Assembly (NCBI GenBank): GCA_035546355.1
Contig: DATKEH010000148.1
Coordinates: forward strand, 1-9,806
Direction of reading: 5' to 3'
Length of the DNA stretch: 9,806 nt
Source of the DNA: DATKEH01 sp035546355
GTDB lineage: Bacteria > Acidobacteriota > Thermoanaerobaculia > Multivoradales > JAIOJS01
Below the pieces are notes generated by a model. The model ran no database searches. It worked only from the letters and a program-made list of their open reading frames with translations, and was not told the DNA's origin. Every line of letters starts with the position of its first letter. Positions within the stretch are counted from its first letter, which is position 1. Shown here piece by piece: positions 1 to 6,449 of the stretch. Made by a program: the position numbers and the translations under genes.

Positions 1-1744
1 GGCGCACCCGCCCCTCGAGCAGGCGGTCGAGGACCGCGGCGTTGCGGGGCTCGGCGAAGAAGGCGACGATCTGCTCGGCCATGCGCGGCCCCACTCCCGG
101 CACCTGCATCAGCGCCGCCTCGTCGGCCTGCCGCAGCGCCGCCAGCGAGCCGAAGTGGGCCGCCAGGTCGCGCGCCACCTTGACCCCCACCTCCGGGATC
201 CCCAAGCCGTAGAGAAAGCGGGCGAGCTCGGCGTCGGCGCCGCGGCGGATCCCCTGCAGCAGGTTGGCCGCCGACCTGGCGGCGAAGCCGGGGAGCGGCA
301 CCAGGTCCCCCTCCTGCAGGTCGAACAGGTCGGGGAGGCTGCGGACCAGCCCGCGCTCGACCAGCAGCCGCGCCCTCTCCTCGCCCAGACCGGCGATGTC
401 GAGCGCGTCGCGCGACGCCAGGTGCTGGATCCGGCCCGCCACCTGCGCCGGGCAGTCGAAGCCGTTGGGGCAGACGGTGAAGGGGCCGCGCTCCACCAGC
501 GCCGTGCCGCAGGAGGGGCAGGCGGCGGGCATGCGGAAGGGGTCCGGGCGCTCGCGCCCGGGCTCCTCCACCCGCTCCACCACCTGGGGGATGACGTCGC
601 CGGCGCGCTGGACCCGCACCAGGTCGCCTTCGCGGACGTCCTTGCGCTCGACCTCCTCGCGGTTGTGCAGGGTGGCGCGGGCGACGGTGACGCCGCCGAT
701 CTCCACCGGGCGCATCAGCGCCACCGGCGTGACGACACCGGTGCGGCCGACGCTGGCGGTGATCCGCTCCACCCGGGTCACCTCCTTGCGCGGCGGGAAC
801 TTGAAGGCGAAGGCCCAGCGCGGGTGGCGGGCGGTGGCGCCTACCTCGTCGCGCGCCGCCAGGTCGTCGAGCTTGACCACCACGCCGTCGATCTCGAAGT
901 CGAGCGTGTCGCGCTGCGCCAGCAGCTCGCCGTGGAAGGCGACGATCTCCTCGACCGTGGTCGCCGGGCGCGCCAGCGGGCTCGGCTTCATCCCCCAGTC
1001 GGCGAGCGCCGCGAACACCTCCTGCTGGGTGGACAGCGGCAGGTGGTCGGCCGCCAGCACGTCGTAGAAGTAGACGTCCAGCGGCCGCTCGGCGGTGATC
1101 CGGGGGTCGAGCTGCCGCAGGGTGCCGGCGGCGGCGTTGCGCGGGTTGGCGAACGGCGGCTTGCCCTCCGCCAGCAGACGCTCGTTGAGGGCCTCGAAAT
1201 CGGCCAGCCGCAGGATCACCTCGCCGCGCACCGCCAGGATGCCCGGCACCGGCCGCCGCTCGCCCTCCAGCCCGAGCGGCACCGCGCCGATGGTGCGCAC
1301 GTTGGCGGTGATCCCCTCGCCGCGCAGGCCGTCGCCGCGGGTGGAGGCGCGCGTGAGGAGCCCCTCCTCGTACACCACCTCGACCGACAGCCCGTCGAGC
1401 TTCGGCTCCAGCGTGTAGCGGGGCTCGCGCCCCAGGGCCTTGACCAGCCGCTCGTGGAAGCGGCGCAGCGCCGCCTCGTCCTTGTCCGAGTCGAGCGACA
1501 GCATGGGGGCCGCATGCACCACCGTGGGAAACGCCGCCACCGGCTGCCCGGCCACCCGCTGCGTCGGCGAGTCGGGCGAGCACAGGTCCGGCTGCTCCTG
1601 CTCGAGCCGTTGCAGCTCCTTGAACAGCTCGTCGTAGGCCTCGTCGGAGATCTCCGGCCGGTCCTCGACGTAGTAGAGGCGGTCGTGGCGCCGGATCTCC
1701 CGCCGCAGCTCGTCGATCCGTTGGGCCACCGCCCGGCGCTTCAT
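1..1744 (-). CDS. ligA: NAD-dependent DNA ligase LigA, 3' end cut by the window edge
   Basis: Seals nicks in duplex DNA using NAD+, in replication and repair. 581 residues are visible and the frame is open at position 1. The N-terminal Ia domain includes DRLYYVEDRPEISDEAYDEL (residues 21-40). The adenylation motif KLDG has its nucleophile at Lys115, the same number as in E. coli LigA. Further family motifs are FEIDGVVVKLDD (283-294), WAFAFKFPP (310-318) and GRTGVVTPVA (333-342, OB fold). A four-Cys zinc finger (Cys409, 412, 425, 431) and helix-hairpin-helix repeats (about 440-580, including LGIPEVG and VPGVGPRMAEQI) follow. The BRCT domain expected next lies beyond the window. The ATG at 1744 fits the family N-terminus (MKRRAVAQRIDELR), but no Shine-Dalgarno precedes it. 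It follows phoH in the same direction across a 417-nt spacer, so it is probably transcribed separately. No defect is visible; identity is essentially certain. Confidence 0.97.
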   Translation of the reverse strand, partial: MKRRAVAQRIDELRREIRRHDRLYYVEDRPEISDEAYDELFKELQRLEQEQPDLCSPDSPTQRVAGQPVAAFPTVVHAAPMLSLDSDKDEAALRRFHERLVKALGREPRYTLEPKLDGLSVEVVYEEGLLTRASTRGDGLRGEGITANVRTIGAVPLGLEGERRPVPGILAVRGEVILRLADFEALNERLLAEGKPPFANPRNAAAGTLRQLDPRITAERPLDVYFYDVLAADHLPLSTQQEVFAALADWGMKPSPLARPATTVEEIVAFHGELLAQRDTLDFEIDGVVVKLDDLAARDEVGATARHPRWAFAFKFPPRKEVTRVERITASVGRTGVVTPVALMRPVEIGGVTVARATLHNREEVERKDVREGDLVRVQRAGDVIPQVVERVEEPGRERPDPFRMPAACPSCGTALVERGPFTVCPNGFDCPAQVAGRIQHLASRDALDIAGLGEERARLLVERGLVRSLPDLFDLQEGDLVPLPGFAARSAANLLQGIRRGADAELARFLYGLGIPEVGVKVARDLAAHFGSLAALRQADEAALMQVPGVGPRMAEQIVAFFAEPRNAAVLDRLLEGRVR

Positions 1745-1832
1745 GGCGGGGAAGGATATATGCCCGGAGCCATGAGTGGGAGGGGACGGTCCGAGGGTCG
1801 AGGGAGGTCTGACCGCGCCTTTCGCCGAGGCC

Positions 1833-1846
1833 CTCTCGAGCGAGAG
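1833..1846. repeat. 14-bp dyad upstream of ligA
   Basis: CTCTCG-AG-CGAGAG has perfect 6-bp arms around a 2-nt centre, 86 nt before the ligA start codon. It could be a protein-binding operator or a short leader hairpin. Six-bp arms are not rare enough by themselves to prove function; position in the presumed ligA control region is the main argument. Confidence 0.35.
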
Positions 1847-1872
1847 CCGCGGCCGTGGGGTCCGGAGCCCTG

Positions 1873-1956
1873 CGTCCACCCGCTGTGTGGTTTGCCGAGA
1901 CCCGTTTCCGAGCTCGCGACCGGCGTCGGGTCGGCGTCCCCTCCGCCCACCCGCTG
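1873..1956. repeat. Direct-repeat pair flanking an imperfect hairpin
   Basis: CGTCCACCCGCTG (1873-1885) and CGCCCACCCGCTG (1944-1956) differ at one base and are 71 nt apart. Between them, GCCGAGACCCG (1894-1904) and CGGGTCGGC (1927-1935) can pair with a 2-nt bulge. The arrangement (repeat, stem-loop, repeat) could be a regulator-binding region, a structured leader or a decayed mobile-element trace. No transposase or terminal structure supports the last option. Confidence 0.35.
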
Positions 1957-2114
1957 GTTCAGTTTCTAGCCCTCCCCTGGCCCCTCCCGGCCGCCACTGC
2001 CAGCGGCACCACCCCTCGGGCGGCCAAGGGCGAGCTCCTACGCGTGGCCGGCGCGAGCCGAATGGAGGCGCTGGCGCTCCCGTCGTAACCCACCCGGCCG
2101 GCGCCGTCCCCCTG

Positions 2115-2147
2115 CGGGCGCGCCGCCGCGGCCGCAGAGCGCGCCCG
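2115..2147 (-). terminator. GC-rich hairpin after phoH, possible terminator without U-tract
   Basis: CGGGCGCGC and GCGCGCCCG form a perfect 9-bp inverted repeat (2115-2123 with 2139-2147) around a 15-nt loop, starting 14 nt past the phoH stop codon. No T-run follows on the minus strand, so it is not a textbook intrinsic terminator. It could act as a U-less terminator, a 3'-end stabiliser, or be chance in very GC-rich DNA. Confidence 0.35.
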
Positions 2148-2161
2148 GCCGCCGACCCCTC

Positions 2162-3586
2162 TTACAGCAGCTCGCTGGCCAGGTTGGCCAACGCCGAGCG
2201 CTCCCCCTTCACCAGGTTCACGTGCGCGTGCAGCGGGTTGCCCTTGAGGCGGTCGATCAGATAGGTCAGGCCGTTGCTCTGGCTGTCGAGATACGGCGTG
2301 TCGATCTGGAAGATGTCGCCGGTGAGCACGATCTTGGTCCCCTCGCCGGCGCGGGTGATGATGGTCTTGACCTCGTGCGGCGTCAGGTTCTGCGCCTCGT
2401 CGACGATGAACAGCACGCGCGTGAAGCTGCGGCCGCGGATGTAGGCCAGCGGCACCACGTGCAGCTTCTCCTGCTCCACCATCTCGTCGATCCGCCGCAG
2501 GTCCTTCTCGCCGGCCTCGAACTGGCTCTTGATGAACGACAGGTTGTCCCACAATGGCTGCATGTAGGGGTTGATCTTGGAGTGGATGTCGCCCGGCAGG
2601 TAGCCGATGTCGCGGTTGGACAGCGGCACGATGGGCCGCGACAGGAAGATCTGGCGGTAGTGGCGGCGCTGCTCGAGGGCGCCGGCGAGCGCGATCAGCG
2701 TCTTGCCGGTGCCGGCGGCCCCGGAGAGGGTGACCAGCTGCACGCCCGGGTCGAGGATGGCGTCGAGGGCGAAGGTCTGCTCGGCGTTGCGCGGCGTGAT
2801 GCCGTAGGCGGAGAGCTTGAGCACCCGCCGCAGGCTGCCGCTGTCGACGTCGTAGCGGGCGAGGGCGGACTTGCGCGGCGAGCGCAGGATGAAGTAGTGG
2901 TTGGGCAGCGGCGGCTCGAGCCCGAGGTCGGCCGCGGCGAGCCCGGCGCCGGCGTAGAGGCGGTCGATCGGCGCGTCCTCGGCGACCTCGAGCACCGCGT
3001 GGCCGCGGTAGAGGTTGTCGACGTCGCGCACGGCGATGGTCTTGTAGTCCTCGGCCACCAGCTCGAGCGCCCGCGCCTTGAGCCGCAGGTTGATGTCCTT
3101 GGACACCAGCACCACCTTGCGCTCCGGCTCGTCCTGGCGCAGCTTGAGCACCGCGTTGAGGATGCGGTGGTCGTTCTTGTGGGTGCCGAACAGCTCGGCG
3201 GCGTCGACCGGCTCGGGGGCGCCGCCGTCCAGGCGGTCCCCCAGCACCCGCACGCGACCGTGAGTGGGGCCGTTGAGCGGGATCCACTCGCGCAGCATGT
3301 TGTCGCCCGACAGCTGGTCGAGCTGGCGGATGAACTCCCGCGCCTGCAGGTTCATCACGCTGTTGCCCTTCTTGAACTGGTCGAGCTCCTCGAGCACCGT
3401 GAGCGGCACCGCCACGTCGTGCTCCTGGAAGTTGCTCAGCGCCTGGCCGTCGTAGAGGATGACCGAGGTGTCGAGCACGTAGACCTTGGTGGCGGGGGCG
3501 CCCGCTGGCTCAACCTCCTCGCCGGGAGCAGGGGCGGCGTGGAGACGGGAGCGGCGGCCGTTCGCTGAGGGGGGCTCGGTGTGCAT
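2162..3586 (-). CDS. phoH: PIN-PhoH protein (PhoH2/YlaK type), RNA-dependent ATPase with nuclease domain
   Basis: 474 residues, a full-length two-domain PhoH2. The N-terminal PIN domain (about 35-190) has the expected acidic residues: Asp39 in VLDTSVIL, Glu66/Glu67 in VLEELD, Asp139 in KNDHRI and Asp164 in SKDINLR. The C-terminal PhoH ATPase (about 255-474) has Walker A GAAGTGKT (289-296), Walker B FIVDEAQ (Asp396-Glu397), the LTGD motif (421-424) and a late Arg in KGERS (463). Characterised PhoH2 proteins of mycobacteria couple ATP-driven RNA unwinding to RNA cleavage; a cytoplasmic role in RNA turnover under stress is inferred here. The first 34 residues are a Pro/Ala-rich, probably disordered tail. 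The ATG at 3586 is supported by GGAGAG upstream. It stands alone: 232 nt after the LytTR gene and 417 nt before ligA. The protein has no cysteine. The name reflects E. coli PhoH; phosphate control is not shown here. Confidence 0.95.
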   Translation of the reverse strand: MHTEPPSANGRRSRLHAAPAPGEEVEPAGAPATKVYVLDTSVILYDGQALSNFQEHDVAVPLTVLEELDQFKKGNSVMNLQAREFIRQLDQLSGDNMLREWIPLNGPTHGRVRVLGDRLDGGAPEPVDAAELFGTHKNDHRILNAVLKLRQDEPERKVVLVSKDINLRLKARALELVAEDYKTIAVRDVDNLYRGHAVLEVAEDAPIDRLYAGAGLAAADLGLEPPLPNHYFILRSPRKSALARYDVDSGSLRRVLKLSAYGITPRNAEQTFALDAILDPGVQLVTLSGAAGTGKTLIALAGALEQRRHYRQIFLSRPIVPLSNRDIGYLPGDIHSKINPYMQPLWDNLSFIKSQFEAGEKDLRRIDEMVEQEKLHVVPLAYIRGRSFTRVLFIVDEAQNLTPHEVKTIITRAGEGTKIVLTGDIFQIDTPYLDSQSNGLTYLIDRLKGNPLHAHVNLVKGERSALANLASELL

Positions 3587-3589
3587 CGG

Positions 3590-3595
3590 CTCTCC
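3590..3595 (-). promoter_or_regulatory. Ribosome binding site of phoH
   Basis: GGAGAG on the minus strand, with the GGAG core 5 nt before the ATG at 3586. It supports that start over the in-frame downstream positions. Confidence 0.65.
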
Positions 3596-3611
3596 AGTGG
3601 GGTGCCGGCGC

Positions 3612-3633
3612 GGGCGGCGGGAGGCTGCCGCCC
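3612..3633 (-). repeat. Hairpin in the presumed phoH leader
   Basis: GGGCGGC (3612-3618) and GCCGCCC (3627-3633) form a 7-bp stem with an 8-nt loop, about 16 nt upstream of the phoH ribosome binding site. If phoH starts from the candidate promoter near 3782-3810, this lies in the 5' leader. A role in translation or mRNA stability is possible but unproven; such stems are common at this GC content. Confidence 0.3.
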
Positions 3634-3734
3634 CGCGGCCCGTGGCCGGACTGCGTGGTGATGCGGGCGTCGGGGGCCGGCGACCGGCGAAGCAGCGGGA
3701 GTGGCGCCGCCGCGGCGAAGCGGGGGCGCGCCGA

Positions 3735-3760
3735 TCCGAGGCTCGGAGCTGCGCTGCGCA
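3735..3760. repeat. Two adjacent odd palindromes in the phoH upstream region
   Basis: TCCGAG-G-CTCGGA (3735-3747) and TGCGC-T-GCGCA (3750-3760) are both perfect around a single central base and lie two bases apart. One-nt centres suit DNA-binding dimers better than RNA hairpins. They are just downstream of the candidate phoH transcription start. Function is inferred only from position and symmetry. Confidence 0.3.
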
Positions 3761-3777
3761 AGGGCATCCGGTCGGGA

Positions 3778-3790
3778 TGACATTCTGTCA
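3778..3790. promoter_or_regulatory. Candidate operator: dyad over the presumed phoH -10
   Basis: TGACA-TTC-TGTCA is a perfect dyad with 5-bp arms and a 3-nt centre, in an A/T-rich patch that stands out from its surroundings. It covers the whole candidate -10 hexamer (3782-3787), the layout expected for a repressor site. I cannot assign a regulator family. Confidence 0.35.
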
Positions 3791-3810
3791 CGAGGCGGGC
3801 CGCAGGTCCA
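3782..3810 (-). promoter_or_regulatory. Candidate sigma-70-type promoter for phoH
   Basis: On the minus strand, TGGACC (3805-3810, 4 of 6 matches to TTGACA) and CAGAAT (3782-3787, 4 of 6 matches to TATAAT) are separated by exactly 17 nt. Transcription would start near 3775, giving a leader of about 190 nt before phoH. It begins 8 nt before (upstream end inside the spacer of) the end of the LytTR gene region, fitting a separate phoH unit. Both hexamers are imperfect. Confidence 0.3.
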
Positions 3811-3818
3811 GCGCCGCC

Positions 3819-4553
3819 TCAGAGCAGCTCGCGCAGCCGCGCGTAGCCGGCGCGCGACACCGGGATGCGGCTGCCGTCCTTGAGCAGCGCCACCCGGCTG
3901 TCCTTGGCGTACAGCTCGAGCCCGGCGAGGCGCTCGAGGTTGAGCAGGTAGGAGCGGTGCACGCGCAGGAAGCGGCGCGGGTCGAGCTCGGCCGCGAGCT
4001 CGCCGAGGGGCGTCGCCTTGCGCAGGCGCCGGTCGCCGACCTTGAGCACCACGCCGTCGCCGCGCGCCTCCACGTAGTCGATGCGCTCGGGCGCCAGCAC
4101 GTGGATCCTCTCCCCGTCGCGCACCAGCACCCGCTCGAGCGGCGCGCCGGCGCGGGCGGTGCGCGCCAGCGGCGGCGGCGCCGGCCGCTCCCCCCGGGCC
4201 AGCCGCTCCCGCAGCCGCGCCAGCGCCTCGCCCAGCCGCTGCTCGCCGAACGGCTTGAGCAGGTAGTCCACGGCGTGCACCTCGAAGGCGCGCAGCGCGT
4301 ACTCGTCGTAGGCGGTGGTGAAGACCACCGCCGGCGGCTCGTCGAGCAGCTCCAGCACCTCGAAGCCGTCGAGCTTGGGCATCTGCACGTCGAGGAAGAC
4401 GACGTCCGGCACCAGCCGCTGGATCGCCTGCACCGCCTCGAAGCCGTTGCGGCACTCCCCTACCACCTCGATGTCCGCCGCGGCGGCGAGCCGCTCGGCG
4501 AGCAGCCTCCGAGCCGGTTCCTCGTCGTCGACGATGAGCGCGCGTAGCGTCAT
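3819..4553 (-). CDS. LytTR-family response regulator (AlgR/LytR type)
   Basis: 244 residues. The receiver domain (1-120) has the acidic pair Asp9-Asp10 in LIVDDEE, phospho-acceptor Asp55 in VFLDVQMP, the switch Thr79/Thr80 in FTTAYDEYA and Lys100 in YLLKPF. A short Pro/Ala linker (about 121-137) leads to the LytTR DNA-binding domain (138-244), recognised by IDYVEARGDGVVL (158-170), RFLRVHRSYLLNL (194-206) and the closing GYARLRELL. This family usually binds paired sites upstream of target genes after phosphorylation of the Asp. Its ATG shares one base with the stop of the kinase gene (TGATG) and has no Shine-Dalgarno of its own, so translation is probably coupled to the kinase, its evident partner. 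All key residues are intact. Its targets are not visible; self-regulation of the operon is plausible but no LytTR direct-repeat site was found. Confidence 0.95.
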   Translation of the reverse strand: MTLRALIVDDEEPARRLLAERLAAAADIEVVGECRNGFEAVQAIQRLVPDVVFLDVQMPKLDGFEVLELLDEPPAVVFTTAYDEYALRAFEVHAVDYLLKPFGEQRLGEALARLRERLARGERPAPPPLARTARAGAPLERVLVRDGERIHVLAPERIDYVEARGDGVVLKVGDRRLRKATPLGELAAELDPRRFLRVHRSYLLNLERLAGLELYAKDSRVALLKDGSRIPVSRAGYARLRELL

Positions 4554-5677
4554 CACCGGCGCGGGTCGGGCAGGCCTGCCGGCGGCGCCTCGGTGGTCGG
4601 GGTCGGCGCCGCGCTGGCTGCCGCGGCGACCAGCGGCACCCGCACCTCGACGCGAAAGCCCTCCGGCCGGGCCTCGGCGGTGAGCAGCGCCCGCCCGCCA
4701 TAGGCGGCGGCGAGGCGGCGCCGCAGGTTCTCGAGCCCGAGCTCGGTGCCGCGGCTGGGGGTGGCGTCGGGGTCGAGGGGGTTGTCGACGATGAGGTAGA
4801 GCGTGTCGCGCCGCCGCTTGGCCTGGATGCGTACGGCGCCGCCGTCGACCAGCTGGGCGATGCCGTGCTTGACGGCGTTCTCGACCAGCGGCTGCAGCAC
4901 CAGCGGCGGCACCTCCAGGGCCATGCTGGCCTCGTCGACCTCGTGCACGTAGCGCAGCCGCTCGCCGAAGCGGATGCGCTGGATCTGCAGGTAGGACAGC
5001 GCGAGCTGCAGCTCGCGACCGAGGGGGATGCGCTCGAGCCCGGACAGCTCGAGGTTGGCGCGCAGGAAATCGCCCAGGTGCTCGATCATGCGGCGGGCCG
5101 CGGCCGGGTCGCTGCTGCACAGCGCCGCCACCGAATGGAGGGAGTTGAACAGGAAGTGCGGGTCGAGCTGGGCGCGCAGCGCCGCCAGCTCCGCCTCCCG
5201 CGCCGCCACCTGCATCTGCAGGGCCCGCCGCTCGGCGGCGTCGGCGGCGAGCTGGGCGATCAGGGCGTAGTGGCCGGCGGTGGCGAGCAGGTAGAGCAGC
5301 AGGCCGGCGGTGGCGAGCAGCGGCAGGTGGCGGGCGAGCACGCCGCCGGCCTCGGGGATCCCGAGCGAGGTGAGGAGATGGCCCCAGCCTGCCAGCAGGG
5401 CCAGCCACACGGCGGTCGACAGCACGGCGGCCGGGAAGTGGGTGGTGAGCAGGCGCGGAAGCGGCGTCGCCGGCAGCGGGTGGGCCTGGCAGAGGTGCCA
5501 GGAGCCCAGGCAGAGGAAGGCGTAGAGCACCGCCGGCGGCAGGCTCACGGCGACCGCCGCCAGCCGGCTCTGCGGCGAGCCGGCGGCGACCAGCCCGACG
5601 AGGAGCAGGGCGAGGGGCGCCCACAAGGCCAGGTACAGCAGGAGTCGCCGCGGGCGTGCGAGCAGGGGGTGCAGCAC
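4553..5677 (-). CDS. LytS-family sensor histidine kinase (His_kinase PF06580 type)
   Basis: 374 residues from a GTG start. Four membrane helices are predicted by eye (about 11-33, 38-60, 81-102, 115-140) with almost no extracytoplasmic loop domain, so the signal is likely sensed in or at the membrane or through a partner protein. A short helical stretch (about 141-170) leads to the phospho-acceptor box LDPHFLFNSLHSV, with His174. The ATPase domain has N-box LVENAVKHG (Asn267), VDNP (Asp298) and GTELGLENLRRRL (310-322). VDNP in place of the usual DNG is seen in other LytS/AlgZ-like kinases. The C-terminus (350-374) is a Pro/Ala-rich tail not needed for catalysis. The gene begins 13 nt after the LiaF-like stop and overlaps the regulator gene by one base. 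The GTG has only a weak GGGAACGAG-like site before it; no better upstream start exists, because the preceding gene ends there. Confidence 0.94.
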   Translation of the reverse strand: MLHPLLARPRRLLLYLALWAPLALLLVGLVAAGSPQSRLAAVAVSLPPAVLYAFLCLGSWHLCQAHPLPATPLPRLLTTHFPAAVLSTAVWLALLAGWGHLLTSLGIPEAGGVLARHLPLLATAGLLLYLLATAGHYALIAQLAADAAERRALQMQVAAREAELAALRAQLDPHFLFNSLHSVAALCSSDPAAARRMIEHLGDFLRANLELSGLERIPLGRELQLALSYLQIQRIRFGERLRYVHEVDEASMALEVPPLVLQPLVENAVKHGIAQLVDGGAVRIQAKRRRDTLYLIVDNPLDPDATPSRGTELGLENLRRRLAAAYGGRALLTAEARPEGFRVEVRVPLVAAAASAAPTPTTEAPPAGLPDPRR

Positions 5678-5690
5678 CGCTCGTTCCCGC

Positions 5691-6449
5691 TCAGTTCTTG
5701 ATCTCGACGCCGCCCATGATCGCCGTGCCGGTGACCACCAGCGTGCCGGTGGCGTCCTCGGGCGCCGGCGGCGCCGTGCTGTCCTCGAAGCCTCCCATCA
5801 GCGGCAGCACGCGGCCCTCCACCGCCCAGCTCGGCGGCACGCGGATCTCGATCCCCCCCCACATGGCGAAGGCGTCGAGGGTCGCGCCGCCTGGCGGCAG
5901 GCGCGCCTCCCGCAGGTCGAGCTCGACGCCGCCCATCACCGCGGTGAGGCTGCCGCCGGCGAAGGCGGGGCTCGAGGAGCGCCGGGTGACGCCGCTCATC
6001 AAGGCGAAGGAGTGGACGGCGTCGCCGCCCTCGGCCTGCGCCTGGCGGGGTCGCAGGGCGCGCAGCACGAAGCTGCCGCCGAGGAACACCAGCAGCAAGG
6101 GCCACAGGTCCCACAGCTGGCAACGCACCACCCCGACCTCGTCGAGCAGCAACCAGCCGCCGACGAAGGCCCACACCGCACCTCCCACCCGCTGTGAGGT
6201 CTGGGCGGCGGTCAGCACCTGCAGCCCGCCGAAGGCGAGCAGCAGCGCGGGCCAGAAGCGCAGGTACTCGCCAGCGTCGAGCACGCCCATGTTGTCGCAA
6301 GTGAACAGGATGCCGAGGAGCACCAGGCCGAGACCGAGCACCAGCCGCGGCGAGGCGCGGCGCCAGCCGCCGCCAGCGCGGCGCGGTGGCCGGCCGGGGA
6401 GTGCGCCGCTGTCGCGGGCGCTCGGCAGCTCGCTGTCGCGCAGGCTCAT
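5691..6449 (-). CDS. LiaF-like membrane protein (DUF5668 region plus LiaF C-terminal domain)
   Basis: 252 residues. A polar, Arg-rich N-terminus (1-33) precedes four predicted helices (about 36-50, 65-80, 89-104, 114-130) arranged as two DUF5668-like units, each with a Trp-Pro pair (Trp66, Trp116). The C-terminal domain (about 145-252) matches the LiaF C-terminal family: GGVELDLREA (173-182), FAMWGGIEIRVP (194-205), LMGGFED (217-223) and the closing IMGGVEIKN. The repeated GG-x-E turns suggest a small beta-solenoid, probably cytoplasmic. In Firmicutes LiaF holds the LiaS kinase off until envelope stress; here the next gene is a LytS-type kinase, so a similar inhibitory partnership is inferred. 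The ATG overlaps the stop of the preceding gene (ATGA), which favours this start over longer in-frame extensions that run antisense-like into the upstream gene. Confidence 0.9.
   Translation of the reverse strand: MSLRDSELPSARDSGALPGRPPRRAGGGWRRASPRLVLGLGLVLLGILFTCDNMGVLDAGEYLRFWPALLLAFGGLQVLTAAQTSQRVGGAVWAFVGGWLLLDEVGVVRCQLWDLWPLLLVFLGGSFVLRALRPRQAQAEGGDAVHSFALMSGVTRRSSSPAFAGGSLTAVMGGVELDLREARLPPGGATLDAFAMWGGIEIRVPPSWAVEGRVLPLMGGFEDSTAPPAPEDATGTLVVTGTAIMGGVEIKN

Larger units (their letters stand above)
1745..2161. other. Gene-free spacer between phoH and ligA
   Basis: No frame here has family-like composition or a ribosome binding site, and I recognise no tRNA or known RNA. It holds a 9-bp inverted repeat just after phoH, a pair of 13-nt near-identical direct repeats around an imperfect hairpin, and a 14-bp dyad about 90 nt before ligA. 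A short A/T patch (TATATC on the minus strand, positions 1756-1761) sits 11 nt before the ligA ATG. Part of the spacer (about 1880-1970) is less GC-rich than its surroundings, as expected for a control region. The ligA promoter should be here but I cannot place it with confidence. Confidence 0.7.

Noticed and set aside
1741..1950. 69-codon minus-strand frame (and an internal 10-codon ATG frame from 1773) ending in an ATGA overlap with ligA
   Set aside because: The overlap resembles translational coupling, but there is no ribosome binding site, composition is Pro/Arg/Gly/Ser-rich as in non-coding DNA here, and no motif is recognisable.
155..1969. 604-codon plus-strand open frame over ligA
   Set aside because: It is antisense to an intact ligA with all catalytic motifs, has no family features, and has the same GC-shadow composition.
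1945..1975. GGTTC-containing stretch that resembled a tRNA T-arm
   Set aside because: No matching T-stem, anticodon arm or acceptor stem can be drawn around it.
3774..3791. Possible Pho box upstream of phoH, from the CTGTCAC half-site
   Set aside because: A Pho box needs direct repeats of CTGTCA at 11-nt spacing. Here the halves are inverted and no second direct copy is present on either strand.
4569..4580. Perfect 12-bp palindrome GGCAGGCCTGCC near the 3' end of the kinase gene
   Set aside because: It lies within coding sequence, and a 12-bp palindrome is expected by chance a few times in a GC-rich window of this size.
6185..6196. Third copy of CCACCCGCTGTG, also at 1876-1887
   Set aside because: This copy falls inside the LiaF-like coding sequence, encodes ordinary residues of a membrane loop, and is short enough to recur by chance.
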